A stretch of DNA of 53,669 bases, from NCBI GenBank assembly GCA_045639325.1, contig JAZUCU010000050.1:1-53669 (forward strand), given 5' to 3'. The number at the start of each line of letters is the position of its first letter. The stretch's first letter is position 1. Below are positions 1 through 7,596 of this stretch, one piece after another. This stretch comes from RGIG8244 sp045639325. GTDB lineage: Bacteria; Verrucomicrobiota; Lentisphaeria; Victivallales; UBA1829. The notes beneath the pieces were generated by a model. The model was given only the letters and a program-made list of their open reading frames with translations, searched no databases and was not told where the DNA came from. Position numbers and translations under genes: made by a program.

Positions 1-1
1 C

Positions 2-373
2 CTCTTTGGTGATGCCGGTAATGACCGCATTGTCGGCGGTGCCAAGAACGATATAATCATCGGCGGCAGCGGCAACGATTCCATGCACGGCGGCGGCGGA
101 GATGACGTCTTCTGTTTCGGAAGCAACTGGGGCAATGATACGATTGAACAGCTTTCCGGCGGCAGTGTGACATTGTGGTTCGAAAGAGGCAGTGTCAGCA
201 ATTGGAATGCTTCAACCATGACTTATTCCGATGGCATAAACAGTGTCAAAGTCAGCGGCGTTGATAACGTCACACTCAAGTTCGGGGATGTCGATACGGC
301 CGTTGCAGGTGCGTTTCTGGATGCGGCCTCAGAAAAGATATTTGAGGACAGGAACAGTGGCATGATTGCATAA
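2..373 (+). CDS. RTX-type calcium-binding repeat protein, C-terminal end (partial)
   Basis: The reading frame is open from the left edge of the window, so only the last 123 codons are visible. The first 35 or so residues are glycine-aspartate nonapeptide repeats of the GGxGxDxxx kind (for example GDAGNDRI, GGSGNDSM, GGGGDDVF), the signature of hemolysin-type RTX beta-rolls that bind calcium and are normally secreted. After the repeats comes a beta-rich tail of about 80 residues (NDTIEQLSGGSVTLWF onward), as seen at the end of many RTX proteins. What the whole protein does cannot be read from this end; adhesins, proteases and lipases all use this module. The gene ends at TAA 371-373 and is followed by an AT-rich gap holding the promoter of the next gene. 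Confidence 0.8.
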   Translation, partial: LFGDAGNDRIVGGAKNDIIIGGSGNDSMHGGGGDDVFCFGSNWGNDTIEQLSGGSVTLWFERGSVSNWNASTMTYSDGINSVKVSGVDNVTLKFGDVDTAVAGAFLDAASEKIFEDRNSGMIA

Positions 374-418
374 TAACGAAAAAAACGCACGGACAATAAA
401 AAAAATAATTTTCCGGAC

Positions 419-446
419 TTGAAAAATCGGAAAAATGGCGTATTGT
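419..446 (+). promoter_or_regulatory. Sigma70-like promoter for the secreted repeat protein pair
   Basis: A TTGAAA box (419-424) is followed after 16 bases by TATTGT (441-446). It lies in the AT-rich gap upstream of the gene at 492, and an AAAGG ribosome binding site follows at about 478-482. The TTGAAA box recurs before several other genes in this window. Confidence 0.5.
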
Positions 447-491
447 AAGTGCTTGTATTATCAGCTTAACAAAATAGAAAGGTTATAAAGC

Positions 492-938
492 ATGAAAATG
501 AAATTTCTCGTATGTGCATTGTTCGCCGCATTGCTCGCAGCTCCGCTCGCAGCAAATGACACAGAATCCAAACCCTGGGATATTATCCAGCTCGGTGCTT
601 GGGATGGTCTCGGCCCCAACCAGAATCAGGTCGAAGTCTATGGTGTCCGTGCCGGTCTCCCCGTTTGCGGCGGTACAGCAAAAGTGATTGGCGCAGAAAT
701 CGGTATCCTCGGCGCAGCAACCGATGAAGTCGGCGGCTTCCAGTGGGGCGTACTTGCGGCCATCTCCAAAAAGATTACCGGTGTAACACTTGGCGTGTTT
801 ACACAGAGTGTGACAGTCAACGGTGTTCAGATCGGTATTGTCAACGTTGCTCAGACAAACTCATTCCAGATCGGCTTGATCAACATCATCAAAGATTCTC
901 CGCTGACCTGCTTCCCCTTCGTCAACGTAAAATTCTAA
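492..938 (+). CDS. Secreted repeat protein with G-x-Q-x-G motifs (148 aa)
   Basis: Residues 1-21 form a clear signal peptide (MKMKF, hydrophobic stretch, then APLAAND). The mature part is made of short beta-prone repeats of about 20-24 residues with a G-V/F-Q-x-G-hydrophobic-x-N core (GGFQWGVLAA, GVTLGVFT, GVQIGIVN, FQIGLINII). This pattern is typical of outer-surface repeat families such as the LA_2272-type proteins. I recognise the style but cannot assign a function. It ends with a CFPFVNVKF tail that is closely matched at the end of the next gene (IPFVNISL), so the two are paralogues of different length. The following gene begins 23 bases downstream, so the two are probably co-transcribed. 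Confidence 0.75.
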   Translation: MKMKFLVCALFAALLAAPLAANDTESKPWDIIQLGAWDGLGPNQNQVEVYGVRAGLPVCGGTAKVIGAEIGILGAATDEVGGFQWGVLAAISKKITGVTLGVFTQSVTVNGVQIGIVNVAQTNSFQIGLINIIKDSPLTCFPFVNVKF

Positions 939-961
939 TTTTGTAAAGGATACAGATTATT

Positions 962-1663
962 ATGAAAAAACTTCTTCTTTTTGCAGCTGCAGCAATTGCA
1001 CTCAGCCTCACAGCATCCGTTACCGCGGCAGAAACCAAAGCATCCGGCGCTCCCACCTATAAATATTGGGCTCCCTTCCAGCTCGGTTTCTTCCCCGGCG
1101 TACCCTCTTACGTGAACAATTCCCGTGTGATCGGTCTCAAAACCGGTTGGCCGATCAGCGGCGGCAAAAACAGTGTTCTTGATGGTTTCGAATCCAGCTG
1201 GATCTATTCCGGTACCGATTATGTAAACGGTCTGCAGGCAAGTATTTTCATGAACATTTCCAAAGAAGTCAAAGGTTTTGAACCTGCAATTGCATTCAAC
1301 TTCAACCGTGTAAAACTGACCGGTATCCAGGCTTCCTGTGCGTTCAACCTCGCTGGCGATGTCATCGGTATTCAGGCAGGCGGCTTGAACATTGCAAAAT
1401 CCGTAATCGGTTTTCAGCCCGGCGTGCTCGGCTGCATCACAAAAGACATGACAGGTTTCCAGGCTGGGCTTTTCACCATGGCTGAAAAAATGAATGGTTT
1501 CCAGGCTTCTCCCCTCTTCAACCTGATGGGCGAAAATGACGGCTCTGTCCAGCTCGGTCTGGTCAATGTTGCCACAAAAGGCAAAGGCATTCAGATCGGT
1601 TTGATCAACGTGATCAAAGGCGGAAAAATTCCCTTTATCCCGTTCGTCAACATCTCTCTCTGA
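962..1663 (+). CDS. Secreted repeat protein, longer paralogue (233 aa)
   Basis: An N-terminal signal peptide (MKKLLLFAAAAIALSLTASVTAAE) is followed by about eight repeats of roughly 23 residues with the core G-F/I-Q-x-G/S-x-x-x-N (GLQASIFMN, GIQASCAFN, GIQAGGLNI, GFQPGVLG, GFQAGLFT, GFQASPLFN, VQLGLVN, IQIGLINVI). The regular spacing suggests a beta-solenoid or beta-barrel-like surface protein. It shares architecture and its C-terminal tail with the preceding gene, so the pair arose by duplication with a change in repeat number. A hairpin terminator follows at 1689-1720. No enzymatic motif is visible. Confidence 0.75.
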   Translation: MKKLLLFAAAAIALSLTASVTAAETKASGAPTYKYWAPFQLGFFPGVPSYVNNSRVIGLKTGWPISGGKNSVLDGFESSWIYSGTDYVNGLQASIFMNISKEVKGFEPAIAFNFNRVKLTGIQASCAFNLAGDVIGIQAGGLNIAKSVIGFQPGVLGCITKDMTGFQAGLFTMAEKMNGFQASPLFNLMGENDGSVQLGLVNVATKGKGIQIGLINVIKGGKIPFIPFVNISL

Positions 1664-1688
1664 TCGTTTCAGGATTATGTAAGATTTC

Positions 1689-1720
1689 AGGACTGAGGCC
1701 TTTCCGGTTTCAGTCCTTTT
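1689..1720 (+). terminator. Hairpin terminator after the secreted repeat pair
   Basis: AGGACTGA (1689-1696) pairs with TCAGTCCT (1710-1717), giving an 8-bp stem and a 13-base loop, followed by a short T run. It separates the repeat-protein genes from the AraC regulator at 1745. Confidence 0.6.
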
Positions 1721-1744
1721 CTGCTTTTCAGGAGTTGTACCGTT

Positions 1745-2650
1745 ATGGCAGATCTTTCCCGGATCAAAGTCAAAAAACAAACATCATCCCCCCTCTCCAT
1801 TCTGAGTCCGTACGATGTAACAGCGGAATATTCGGCGTTGCCGGGTGATGAATTTATCGGCGATTCTCATTACGCCCTCCAATTCTGCATCGTCATTCAC
1901 GGCGCGGCGGAATTGATTTTTGACGATTATTCCAGAATTTACCGGGAAGGCGAAATGTGGTGGAATATGTGCTGGGAACCTCATGCATACCGCTTCGCCG
2001 GACGCCATAATTTTATCGTTGCGGTCAATCTCGACGTGGAACAGCTGGGCGCATGCAGTCCGTTCAGCGGATGCAACTGGCTAACCCCGTTTGTAGAAAA
2101 ATCCCGTTACCGGTATTCCCCTGATAATGCGGATGACCGGCGCTATGTTCAGAGTGTGGGCAGAGACTTGTATCACATGAACAAAAAGCAACCGGCGAAC
2201 TGGAAAATCAACAGTTGGCTCATGATTCATCAACTGCTTCTTCATGCCATCCAGCGTATGAACGAAAAGCCGGATGCCTCGCAGAAAGACGGCAGCGATA
2301 AGGAACAGAATACGTTTACGCGGATCCGTTACGCCTTGAATCAGGTCTGGTCAACCGCCTCCCGTCCGCCCTCTCTTACGGAAGCGGCAGAAATGTGTAA
2401 CCTGAGTCCCAGCCGTTTTTCCGAATTATTCCGCAAGACAATGGGCGTCAGTTACGGCCGATTCGCCTTGCGTGTGAGAATGTCCAACGCGGCAAAAGAC
2501 CTTCTTTCCGGGCAATTTACCCTCGATGAAGTTTCCCGCAAATGGAATTTCTTCGATACCGCCCATTTCTGCCATGCATTCAAAAAATTCTATCGGGTGT
2601 CGCCGGGCCAGTTCGTTGTCGGCAAGCCGGGTATCAAAATGGAGAAATAA
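1745..2650 (+). CDS. AraC-family transcriptional regulator
   Basis: This 301-residue protein has the usual AraC layout. The N-terminal half (about 20-140) looks like a cupin-type effector-binding domain (ALQFCIVIHGAAELIFDDYSRIYREGEMWWNMCWEPHAYRF). The C-terminal 100 residues carry two helix-turn-helix motifs, with LTEAAEMCNLSPSRFSELFRKTMGVSYGRF in the first and DEVSRKWNFFDTAHFCHAFKKFYRVSPGQF in the second. The second contains the classic F.HAFKKFY...PGQF signature. An AGGAG site lies about 10 bases before the ATG. The next gene starts four bases after the stop, so the two are likely co-transcribed. The inducer is unknown; AraC proteins of this shape usually respond to sugars. Confidence 0.88.
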   Translation: MADLSRIKVKKQTSSPLSILSPYDVTAEYSALPGDEFIGDSHYALQFCIVIHGAAELIFDDYSRIYREGEMWWNMCWEPHAYRFAGRHNFIVAVNLDVEQLGACSPFSGCNWLTPFVEKSRYRYSPDNADDRRYVQSVGRDLYHMNKKQPANWKINSWLMIHQLLLHAIQRMNEKPDASQKDGSDKEQNTFTRIRYALNQVWSTASRPPSLTEAAEMCNLSPSRFSELFRKTMGVSYGRFALRVRMSNAAKDLLSGQFTLDEVSRKWNFFDTAHFCHAFKKFYRVSPGQFVVGKPGIKMEK

Positions 2651-2654
2651 AATC

Positions 2655-3455
2655 ATGCAAGAACCTTTATCCTTTACATTTGAACCGGTTGCAATTTACC
2701 ATTCGGCAGCAAAATATCCCTACGAAGCACCGCGTCAGGGCGTCTATGCAAAACTGCCCGGAACCGTTGAATTTCCCGATGAACCACGTTATCACACCGC
2801 CCTTGCCGACTTGGAAGGTTTTGACCGCATCTGGCTGATCTTTGTTTTCGATCAGGCTATACGGAAGGATTGGAATCCGTTGGTCGCCCCGCCGTTGACT
2901 GCAGGCAAGCCCCATTATGGCGTATTCTCCACCCGCTCACCACACCGCCCGAACCCCATCGGCATGAGTTGTGTCAAGTTATTGGAGATCAAAGGTAATA
3001 TATTATCGGTATCGGAATCCGACCTGCTTTCCGGCACGCCGATTCTGGACGTCAAACCCTACATTCCTGCGGTGGATTCCTTCCCCGATGCGGCAGCAGG
3101 CTGGCGCGATGATGTAGATGAAACGCCATGGAATATCATTTATTCCGATGATGCCCGAAAAGCTATGTCATTCATCCGACATCTTTCCGACCTTGATTTG
3201 GAAAATTTCTGCCACGTTCAACTTTGTTTTGATCCCTTGAACCGGAAACGCAAGCGGCTTTCCCAGCAGGGGAATGATTTGTTTCTTCATTGCCGCACGT
3301 GGAAAATCAATATCGTTCCGGATGAGGGAAATCGCACCATTTATGTAAAAAATGTTTTCTCCAATTACAGTCACAGTGATTTGAAACCGGATGCACCGGA
3401 TCCCCATGGAGATAAGGAATATCACCGGATTTTCCAGTCAGGAGCGGAAAAATGA
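2655..3455 (+). CDS. tsaA: tRNA (N6-threonylcarbamoyladenosine-37 N6)-methyltransferase TrmO (TsaA/YaeB)
   Basis: TrmO uses S-adenosylmethionine to methylate the threonylcarbamoyl-adenosine at position 37 of tRNA. The N-terminal 150 residues contain the family hallmarks: FEPVAIYHSAAKYPYEAPRQG at the start, the central FSTRSPHRPNPIGMS signature and the later LDVKPYIPAVDS motif. The 266-residue length is typical. I place the start at ATG 2655, four bases after the AraC stop, because the MQEPLSFTFEPVAIY segment matches family N-termini. A longer frame reaching back into the regulator gene is only overlap. The stop overlaps the IspH start (ATGA), indicating translational coupling. Confidence 0.9.
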   Translation: MQEPLSFTFEPVAIYHSAAKYPYEAPRQGVYAKLPGTVEFPDEPRYHTALADLEGFDRIWLIFVFDQAIRKDWNPLVAPPLTAGKPHYGVFSTRSPHRPNPIGMSCVKLLEIKGNILSVSESDLLSGTPILDVKPYIPAVDSFPDAAAGWRDDVDETPWNIIYSDDARKAMSFIRHLSDLDLENFCHVQLCFDPLNRKRKRLSQQGNDLFLHCRTWKINIVPDEGNRTIYVKNVFSNYSHSDLKPDAPDPHGDKEYHRIFQSGAEK

Positions 3456-4324
3456 AAATCTATCTAGCAGCCAAACGCGGATTTTGTGCCGGAGTAAAAA
3501 GAGCGATCGAAACGGCGCAGGAACAGCTCCGTCAACAAAACGGACGCAATGTTTATATTCTGCATGAACTGGTACACAATAAAACCGTTGTGGATTCCCT
3601 GCATAAACAGGGGTGTGATATTGTGGATAATGCGGATGATACACCCGATGAAGCCATTCTCATTTTCAGCGCACACGGTGTTTCCCGCGCGGTGGAAAGT
3701 TATGCAAGATCCCTGCCCGTAACCGTTATCGATGCAACTTGTCCTCTGGTGAAGCAGGTGCAGGATTTGGCGGCGCAATGTTCCGAATCCGGCAATGTGA
3801 TTCTACTTGCAGGAAAAAAGAATCACCGGGAAGTGGAAGGAATTCTCGGCAGGATCGCCGGAGAAAAAATTCTGCTGACTTCACCCGCCAATGCAGAAGC
3901 ATTTACACCCGACGCAGATAAGACTTATACATTGTTAAGCCAGACCACATTCTTTGAAGAGGATTTCCGGAAAATTCAGGAGATTCTGCAGAGTAAAATA
4001 ACATCTCTCCATGTCAAAAACACAATCTGCCCTTCCACGTCAGCACGTCAGGAAGCGGTCCGGAAAATGGCAGAGACTTGCGATACCATCGTCGTCACTG
4101 GTTCATCCAACAGTTCCAATTCCAAACGGTTATGTGAAGCAGCAGAAGCCGAGGGCGCGCATGGAATTCTCCTCAGCGGTACCGCCCCCCTGCCCCCGGA
4201 ATTGTTACAGGCGAAAGCCATCGGTCTGACTTCCGGCGCATCGGCTTCGGAAGAAGAAGTACAGGAATTGCTGTCCCGCCTGCTCGCCCTGCCCGGTGCC
4301 GAATTTGCCGGAGAACTGGAGTAA
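3452..4324 (+). CDS. ispH: 4-hydroxy-3-methylbut-2-enyl diphosphate reductase IspH
   Basis: IspH is the last enzyme of the MEP isoprenoid pathway; its iron-sulfur cluster reduces HMBPP to IPP and DMAPP. All family landmarks are present. The three cluster cysteines lie in KRGFCAGVKRAIE, VIDATCPLVKQV and NTICPSTSARQEA, with the HELVHNK and FSAHGVS histidine motifs and the HREVEGI glutamate region between them. At 290 residues it is a normal single-domain LytB, and the C-terminus carries the usual LTSGASASEEEVQELL. It overlaps the preceding gene by 4 bp. It ends directly against the convergent DUF3592 gene (4325) with no obvious terminator between them. Confidence 0.95.
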   Translation: MKIYLAAKRGFCAGVKRAIETAQEQLRQQNGRNVYILHELVHNKTVVDSLHKQGCDIVDNADDTPDEAILIFSAHGVSRAVESYARSLPVTVIDATCPLVKQVQDLAAQCSESGNVILLAGKKNHREVEGILGRIAGEKILLTSPANAEAFTPDADKTYTLLSQTTFFEEDFRKIQEILQSKITSLHVKNTICPSTSARQEAVRKMAETCDTIVVTGSSNSSNSKRLCEAAEAEGAHGILLSGTAPLPPELLQAKAIGLTSGASASEEEVQELLSRLLALPGAEFAGELE

Positions 4325-5452
4325 TCAAGCCTCATCACGCATATTCTGATCTTTGCGTTTCAAACGGAAATAAATGATAAAGTTGACAATGGGAAAAATA
4401 AGAAGAAATCCCGTTTTCAGGCAATCTTCCATATAACTCACCGGCAAGTCTCGCCGCATCATTGCCTGTGACGGCTTGGCAGGGTTAACGTAACAAGTAA
4501 CCTGTGCGCCTTGCGGATATTGACGGACGATCCGTTTCATTCTCCGCATATTGGCATGATATTCGGTTGTACTCCGCGCCCCGCCGGTATCAAAATTATT
4601 CCCCGTATATTCCCTGCCTTTCCAGGTATAACCATAAGAAACATGAATAAAATAATGTGTCTTTCTGCCATGTTTCGAACGTGTGGTATACTGATCCACA
4701 TAACATTTATGGATAAACGCCGGAGTTTGCACCCAACTCTTTGCCCGACAATATTGAACAAGCGGCGGGATAACAGTGCAGGCAATCGCAAGGACAGCAA
4801 TCACACTGAAGCAGCAGGCTACAATCAGCATCGCTTTTATATTTTTTTTACGCGAACTTCTGGCATTGTCTTCCGAACGGTATTTGACCTCATGCAGCGG
4901 AACCCCCAGTTTATCTGCAAGCTGACGCCCATCCATGCGGATCTGATCCAATCCGCCGTGATCAATCACATTGTACCGGGTTCCATCGAGGCAGACAATA
5001 TTCAATTCATAACTGAACCAGACCGCTCCTTTGTTGCCGCGACACCGTTCTGTAATGATTTGCAGAGATTCGATTCTTTTGAATGGGAGATAATCTTTCA
5101 TGCGTTCGGGATTTTCCCCCATCCGCAACCGGCGCCGATCCTTCCAGTAACATTTCCGGTTGAAATCAAATACCGCCTGCTTCCGGGAAGCAAAAACAAT
5201 GCAGAATCCACCAATCAGCAGAATCGCAGCACCGAGATAAAATATTACACGCGCTTCATTGGGAGCAGCAATTTCCGGTAAAAACAGAAAAAAACCTGCC
5301 AGACAGAACAAAAAGGCTGGCAGAATAATATAAATCCCGGTAACCGGGTGAAAACGGAAGGTGCCATCCCGCATATCTTTCAACTTGGCTGTCACACAGG
5401 ATGATCCGCCGGGAACCAGCGGTTTTTGCAGAGATTCAGGGTAATCAAACAT
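4325..5452 (-). CDS. DUF3592-like membrane protein
   Basis: This 375-residue protein has an N-terminal pair of hydrophobic segments (about 38-58 and 68-88), a soluble stretch, a third segment near 208-230 (MLIVACCFSVIAVLAIACTVIPPL) and a last one near the C-terminus (TGFLLIFPIVNFIIYF). The part from about 235 to 345 (HKCYVDQYTTRSKHGRKTHYFIHVSYGYTWKGREYTG, ending in VTCYVNPAKPSQAMM) is the DUF3592 pattern of an extracytoplasmic beta domain with a CYVNP motif. Its function is unknown in the family. GGGAG lies seven bases before the ATG. It is last in a minus-strand run with the CYTH and small membrane protein genes. Confidence 0.7.
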   Translation of the reverse strand: MFDYPESLQKPLVPGGSSCVTAKLKDMRDGTFRFHPVTGIYIILPAFLFCLAGFFLFLPEIAAPNEARVIFYLGAAILLIGGFCIVFASRKQAVFDFNRKCYWKDRRRLRMGENPERMKDYLPFKRIESLQIITERCRGNKGAVWFSYELNIVCLDGTRYNVIDHGGLDQIRMDGRQLADKLGVPLHEVKYRSEDNARSSRKKNIKAMLIVACCFSVIAVLAIACTVIPPLVQYCRAKSWVQTPAFIHKCYVDQYTTRSKHGRKTHYFIHVSYGYTWKGREYTGNNFDTGGARSTTEYHANMRRMKRIVRQYPQGAQVTCYVNPAKPSQAMMRRDLPVSYMEDCLKTGFLLIFPIVNFIIYFRLKRKDQNMRDEA

Positions 5453-5481
5453 AATACAACTCCCGGGTTATTATTGATTTA

Positions 5482-5976
5482 TTACGCTTTTTCCTCCGGC
5501 GTCCACTGGCTCCACGGGCGGGATGCCAGATTGGAATTATAGTACCGCATCACGCCGGAAACTTCCTTCCCCAACCAGTCCGGGCGGGTGAATTCAGCGT
5601 CTTCCGACGGCAATTCAATCTCTGCGGTGATCAACCCTGCATTTTCCCCCAGGTATTCATCAATTTCCCAAGTGTAAGGTGGATCAGGCACAAAGTAACG
5701 AATCTTTTCCACCTGTCCGAAAGAGGTAAACTCAGAAAGCATTTTTTCTGCATCTTCCAGCGGGACTTCATACTGAAATTCGGAACGGGAAATACCGGTC
5801 GGTGCACCTTTCAGCGTGAGAAAAGCCTGTTCTCCTTCGATACGGATGCGCACAGAAACTTTTTTCGGAGCCGGAACCGTGCGGATATAGCCCTGTTTGA
5901 AACGGAGCGATTTTATCTGATCCGTTTTCCAGGAAAGGTCTTTCACCAGAAATTTGCGTTCGATTTCGGTACCCAT
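5482..5976 (-). CDS. CYTH-domain protein (triphosphate tunnel metalloenzyme)
   Basis: The protein starts MGTEIERKFLV, the ExExK motif that defines CYTH/triphosphate tunnel enzymes. Alternating charged strands follow (KQGYIRTVPAPKKVSVRIRIEGEQAFLTLKGAP, FQYEVPLEDAEKML, IDEYLGENAGLITAEIELP). At 164 residues it is a stand-alone domain of normal size. Bacterial members most often hydrolyse inorganic triphosphate or thiamine triphosphate; adenylate cyclase activity is less likely. The fold assignment is firm but the substrate is not. GAGGAA lies just upstream of the ATG, nine bases after the preceding gene ends, so the two are in one transcript. Confidence 0.88.
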   Translation of the reverse strand: MGTEIERKFLVKDLSWKTDQIKSLRFKQGYIRTVPAPKKVSVRIRIEGEQAFLTLKGAPTGISRSEFQYEVPLEDAEKMLSEFTSFGQVEKIRYFVPDPPYTWEIDEYLGENAGLITAEIELPSEDAEFTRPDWLGKEVSGVMRYYNSNLASRPWSQWTPEEKA

Positions 5977-5985
5977 AGTCGTTCC

Positions 5986-6561
5986 TCACTTCTCTTTGTG
6001 ATTGATTTTCAATATCTCCATCAATTCCGGCGTTTTATCAAGATTGGATTCAATGAGCATATTATTGATTCTGCGGAGACGTGCAGTATGTGTTTCCCGC
6101 AAACAATTTTCATCTTTACTCTTTGCATGATGATCCGCAATCGACGCACGAATAGCATCTGCAATGTCATAAATAATCGTCCGCTTACCCAAAGTGATCA
6201 CCCGGACAAGATACTTTTTATCGTCATCCAGCAGAATATGCAATTCCACATAATGCTCGTAAATAAACCGGAACCAGATACAGCATCCGCCGAACAAGGG
6301 CGTAAAGAGATACCAGATCAATCCGTTCGGGAGATTAAACTCGACCGGAATGGGAATCAGCGGCGCAAAGAAAAGTGCCAGAATCAATGCCAGACAAGAC
6401 AAAAAACAGGCATACATCCGGTAAGTTTTGTGATCCACGATCACTTCTTTCACCCGTTCAATGGGCAGGATGATCTCTTTGTAAGATGCAATGAAAGACG
6501 CCGTGACCTTTGTCTTGGAATCATCGTAATAGACTTTTTCTGTCAATTCATGATATTTCAT
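5986..6561 (-). CDS. Small membrane protein, DUF6232-like
   Basis: The protein begins MKYHELTEKVYYDDSKTKVTASF, followed by an extended strand region (YKEIILPIERVKEVIVDHKTY). Two hydrophobic segments come next (MYACFLSCLALILALFFAPLIPIPV and LIWYLFTPLFGGCCIWF), then a charged cytoplasmic tail. This resembles DUF6232-type small membrane proteins, but I hold that only loosely. I chose ATG 6561 over the TTG at 6582 because the longer form would overlap the oxidoreductase stop and begin with a rare codon. No catalytic motif is visible. Confidence 0.55.
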   Translation of the reverse strand: MKYHELTEKVYYDDSKTKVTASFIASYKEIILPIERVKEVIVDHKTYRMYACFLSCLALILALFFAPLIPIPVEFNLPNGLIWYLFTPLFGGCCIWFRFIYEHYVELHILLDDDKKYLVRVITLGKRTIIYDIADAIRASIADHHAKSKDENCLRETHTARLRRINNMLIESNLDKTPELMEILKINHKEK

Positions 6562-6578
6562 ATTACAACGTCTTCCGA

Positions 6579-7571
6579 TCAATCCATTTTCGCCAGAGAA
6601 GACAAATCCATACCGGCAATTTTCAAAATGGGTCTGGATGCGGGGTAAATATATTCTTCCCGCTTACCTGCAATGATTTCTGCCAAGGCTTCCCCCTGAC
6701 TCTTCGCCGCCATCCACAAGCCGCCGAAGGCGCCATTCTGTTCCGCACAGTCTCCGACCGCATAAACGCCGGAAACATTGGTTTCCAAACGGTTGTTAAC
6801 GCAGATGCCACGCTTGCATTCCAATCCGGCCTGCATTGCCAGCTGAATATTGGAGCGAATCCCTGCGGATACCAGCAGAAGCGAACACTCAAATTTTTCC
6901 CCGCTTTCCAATTCAATCACGGCTTTCTCATCACCGGAAACCTTCTGAATCCGGGTGCCGGTATAAATATGCAAGCCGTGTTGTTCCAGCAATTCTTTCA
7001 ATGTCTGGGACTTACCGGCAGAGAAATTCAAATTCTGCATCAATGCATTCATACATTCCAGAACGGAAACATCCATACCCCGTTTCTGCAGAGCAAAGGC
7101 AGCTTCCAAACCAAGAACGCCGCCGCCGATGACTACGGCTTTTTCACCCGCAACTATCTTGTCCTGCATCTTTGCAATATCATCAAGCGTGCGGAGCGTG
7201 GCAAGCTGTTTACATTCTGCCAAGCCCGGAATCGGCGGAACAGCCGCTGTTGCACCGGTCGCAAAAATGAGATTGTCGAAAACATCTTCTTTGCCGTCAG
7301 CGGTCACAATTTTATGCGCCGGCGCATCCACAGAAACCACCTTTGCAACCCGGTAATCAATGCCTTCGGACACCAGTTTTTCAGCTGTTGCCATGACAAG
7401 TTTATCTTGAGGAAGCGTCCCGGCAAGACATTCCGGCAACCGGATTTTCGCATAAAAACCATAAGCTGTCGCTTCAAAAAGAACAATATCAGCCTCGGGC
7501 ATCAAAGCCTTGAATTTTCTGGCTGTAAAAACACCTGCGGGACCACCGCCGATAATTCCGATACGCATCAT
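6579..7571 (-). CDS. NAD(P)/FAD-dependent oxidoreductase (rubredoxin/nitrite reductase type)
   Basis: This is a two-dinucleotide-fold flavoprotein of 330 residues. The FAD site GIIGGGPAGVFTARKF is at residues 5-20, the NAD(P) site VVIGGGVLGLEAAFAL near 148-163, and the second FAD contact VYAVGDCAEQNG near 276-287. The ATG(A)T-type segment FDNLIFATGA is also present. No redox-active CxxC is seen in the NAD domain, so it belongs with rubredoxin-, nitrite- or CoA-disulfide-type reductases rather than thioredoxin reductases. The electron acceptor is unknown. AAAGGA precedes tandem ATG codons at the start; either could be used. It lies 25 bases after the Prc protease gene. Confidence 0.85.
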   Translation of the reverse strand: MMRIGIIGGGPAGVFTARKFKALMPEADIVLFEATAYGFYAKIRLPECLAGTLPQDKLVMATAEKLVSEGIDYRVAKVVSVDAPAHKIVTADGKEDVFDNLIFATGATAAVPPIPGLAECKQLATLRTLDDIAKMQDKIVAGEKAVVIGGGVLGLEAAFALQKRGMDVSVLECMNALMQNLNFSAGKSQTLKELLEQHGLHIYTGTRIQKVSGDEKAVIELESGEKFECSLLLVSAGIRSNIQLAMQAGLECKRGICVNNRLETNVSGVYAVGDCAEQNGAFGGLWMAAKSQGEALAEIIAGKREEYIYPASRPILKIAGMDLSSLAKMD

Positions 7572-7596
7572 AAAATCCTTTCTTTCACATTAGATA

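Noticed and set aside
935..1780. Long minus-strand frame (281 codons) opposite the secreted repeat protein
   Set aside because: It is a mirror of the real repeat gene, has the periodicity of the opposite strand and no plausible start site.
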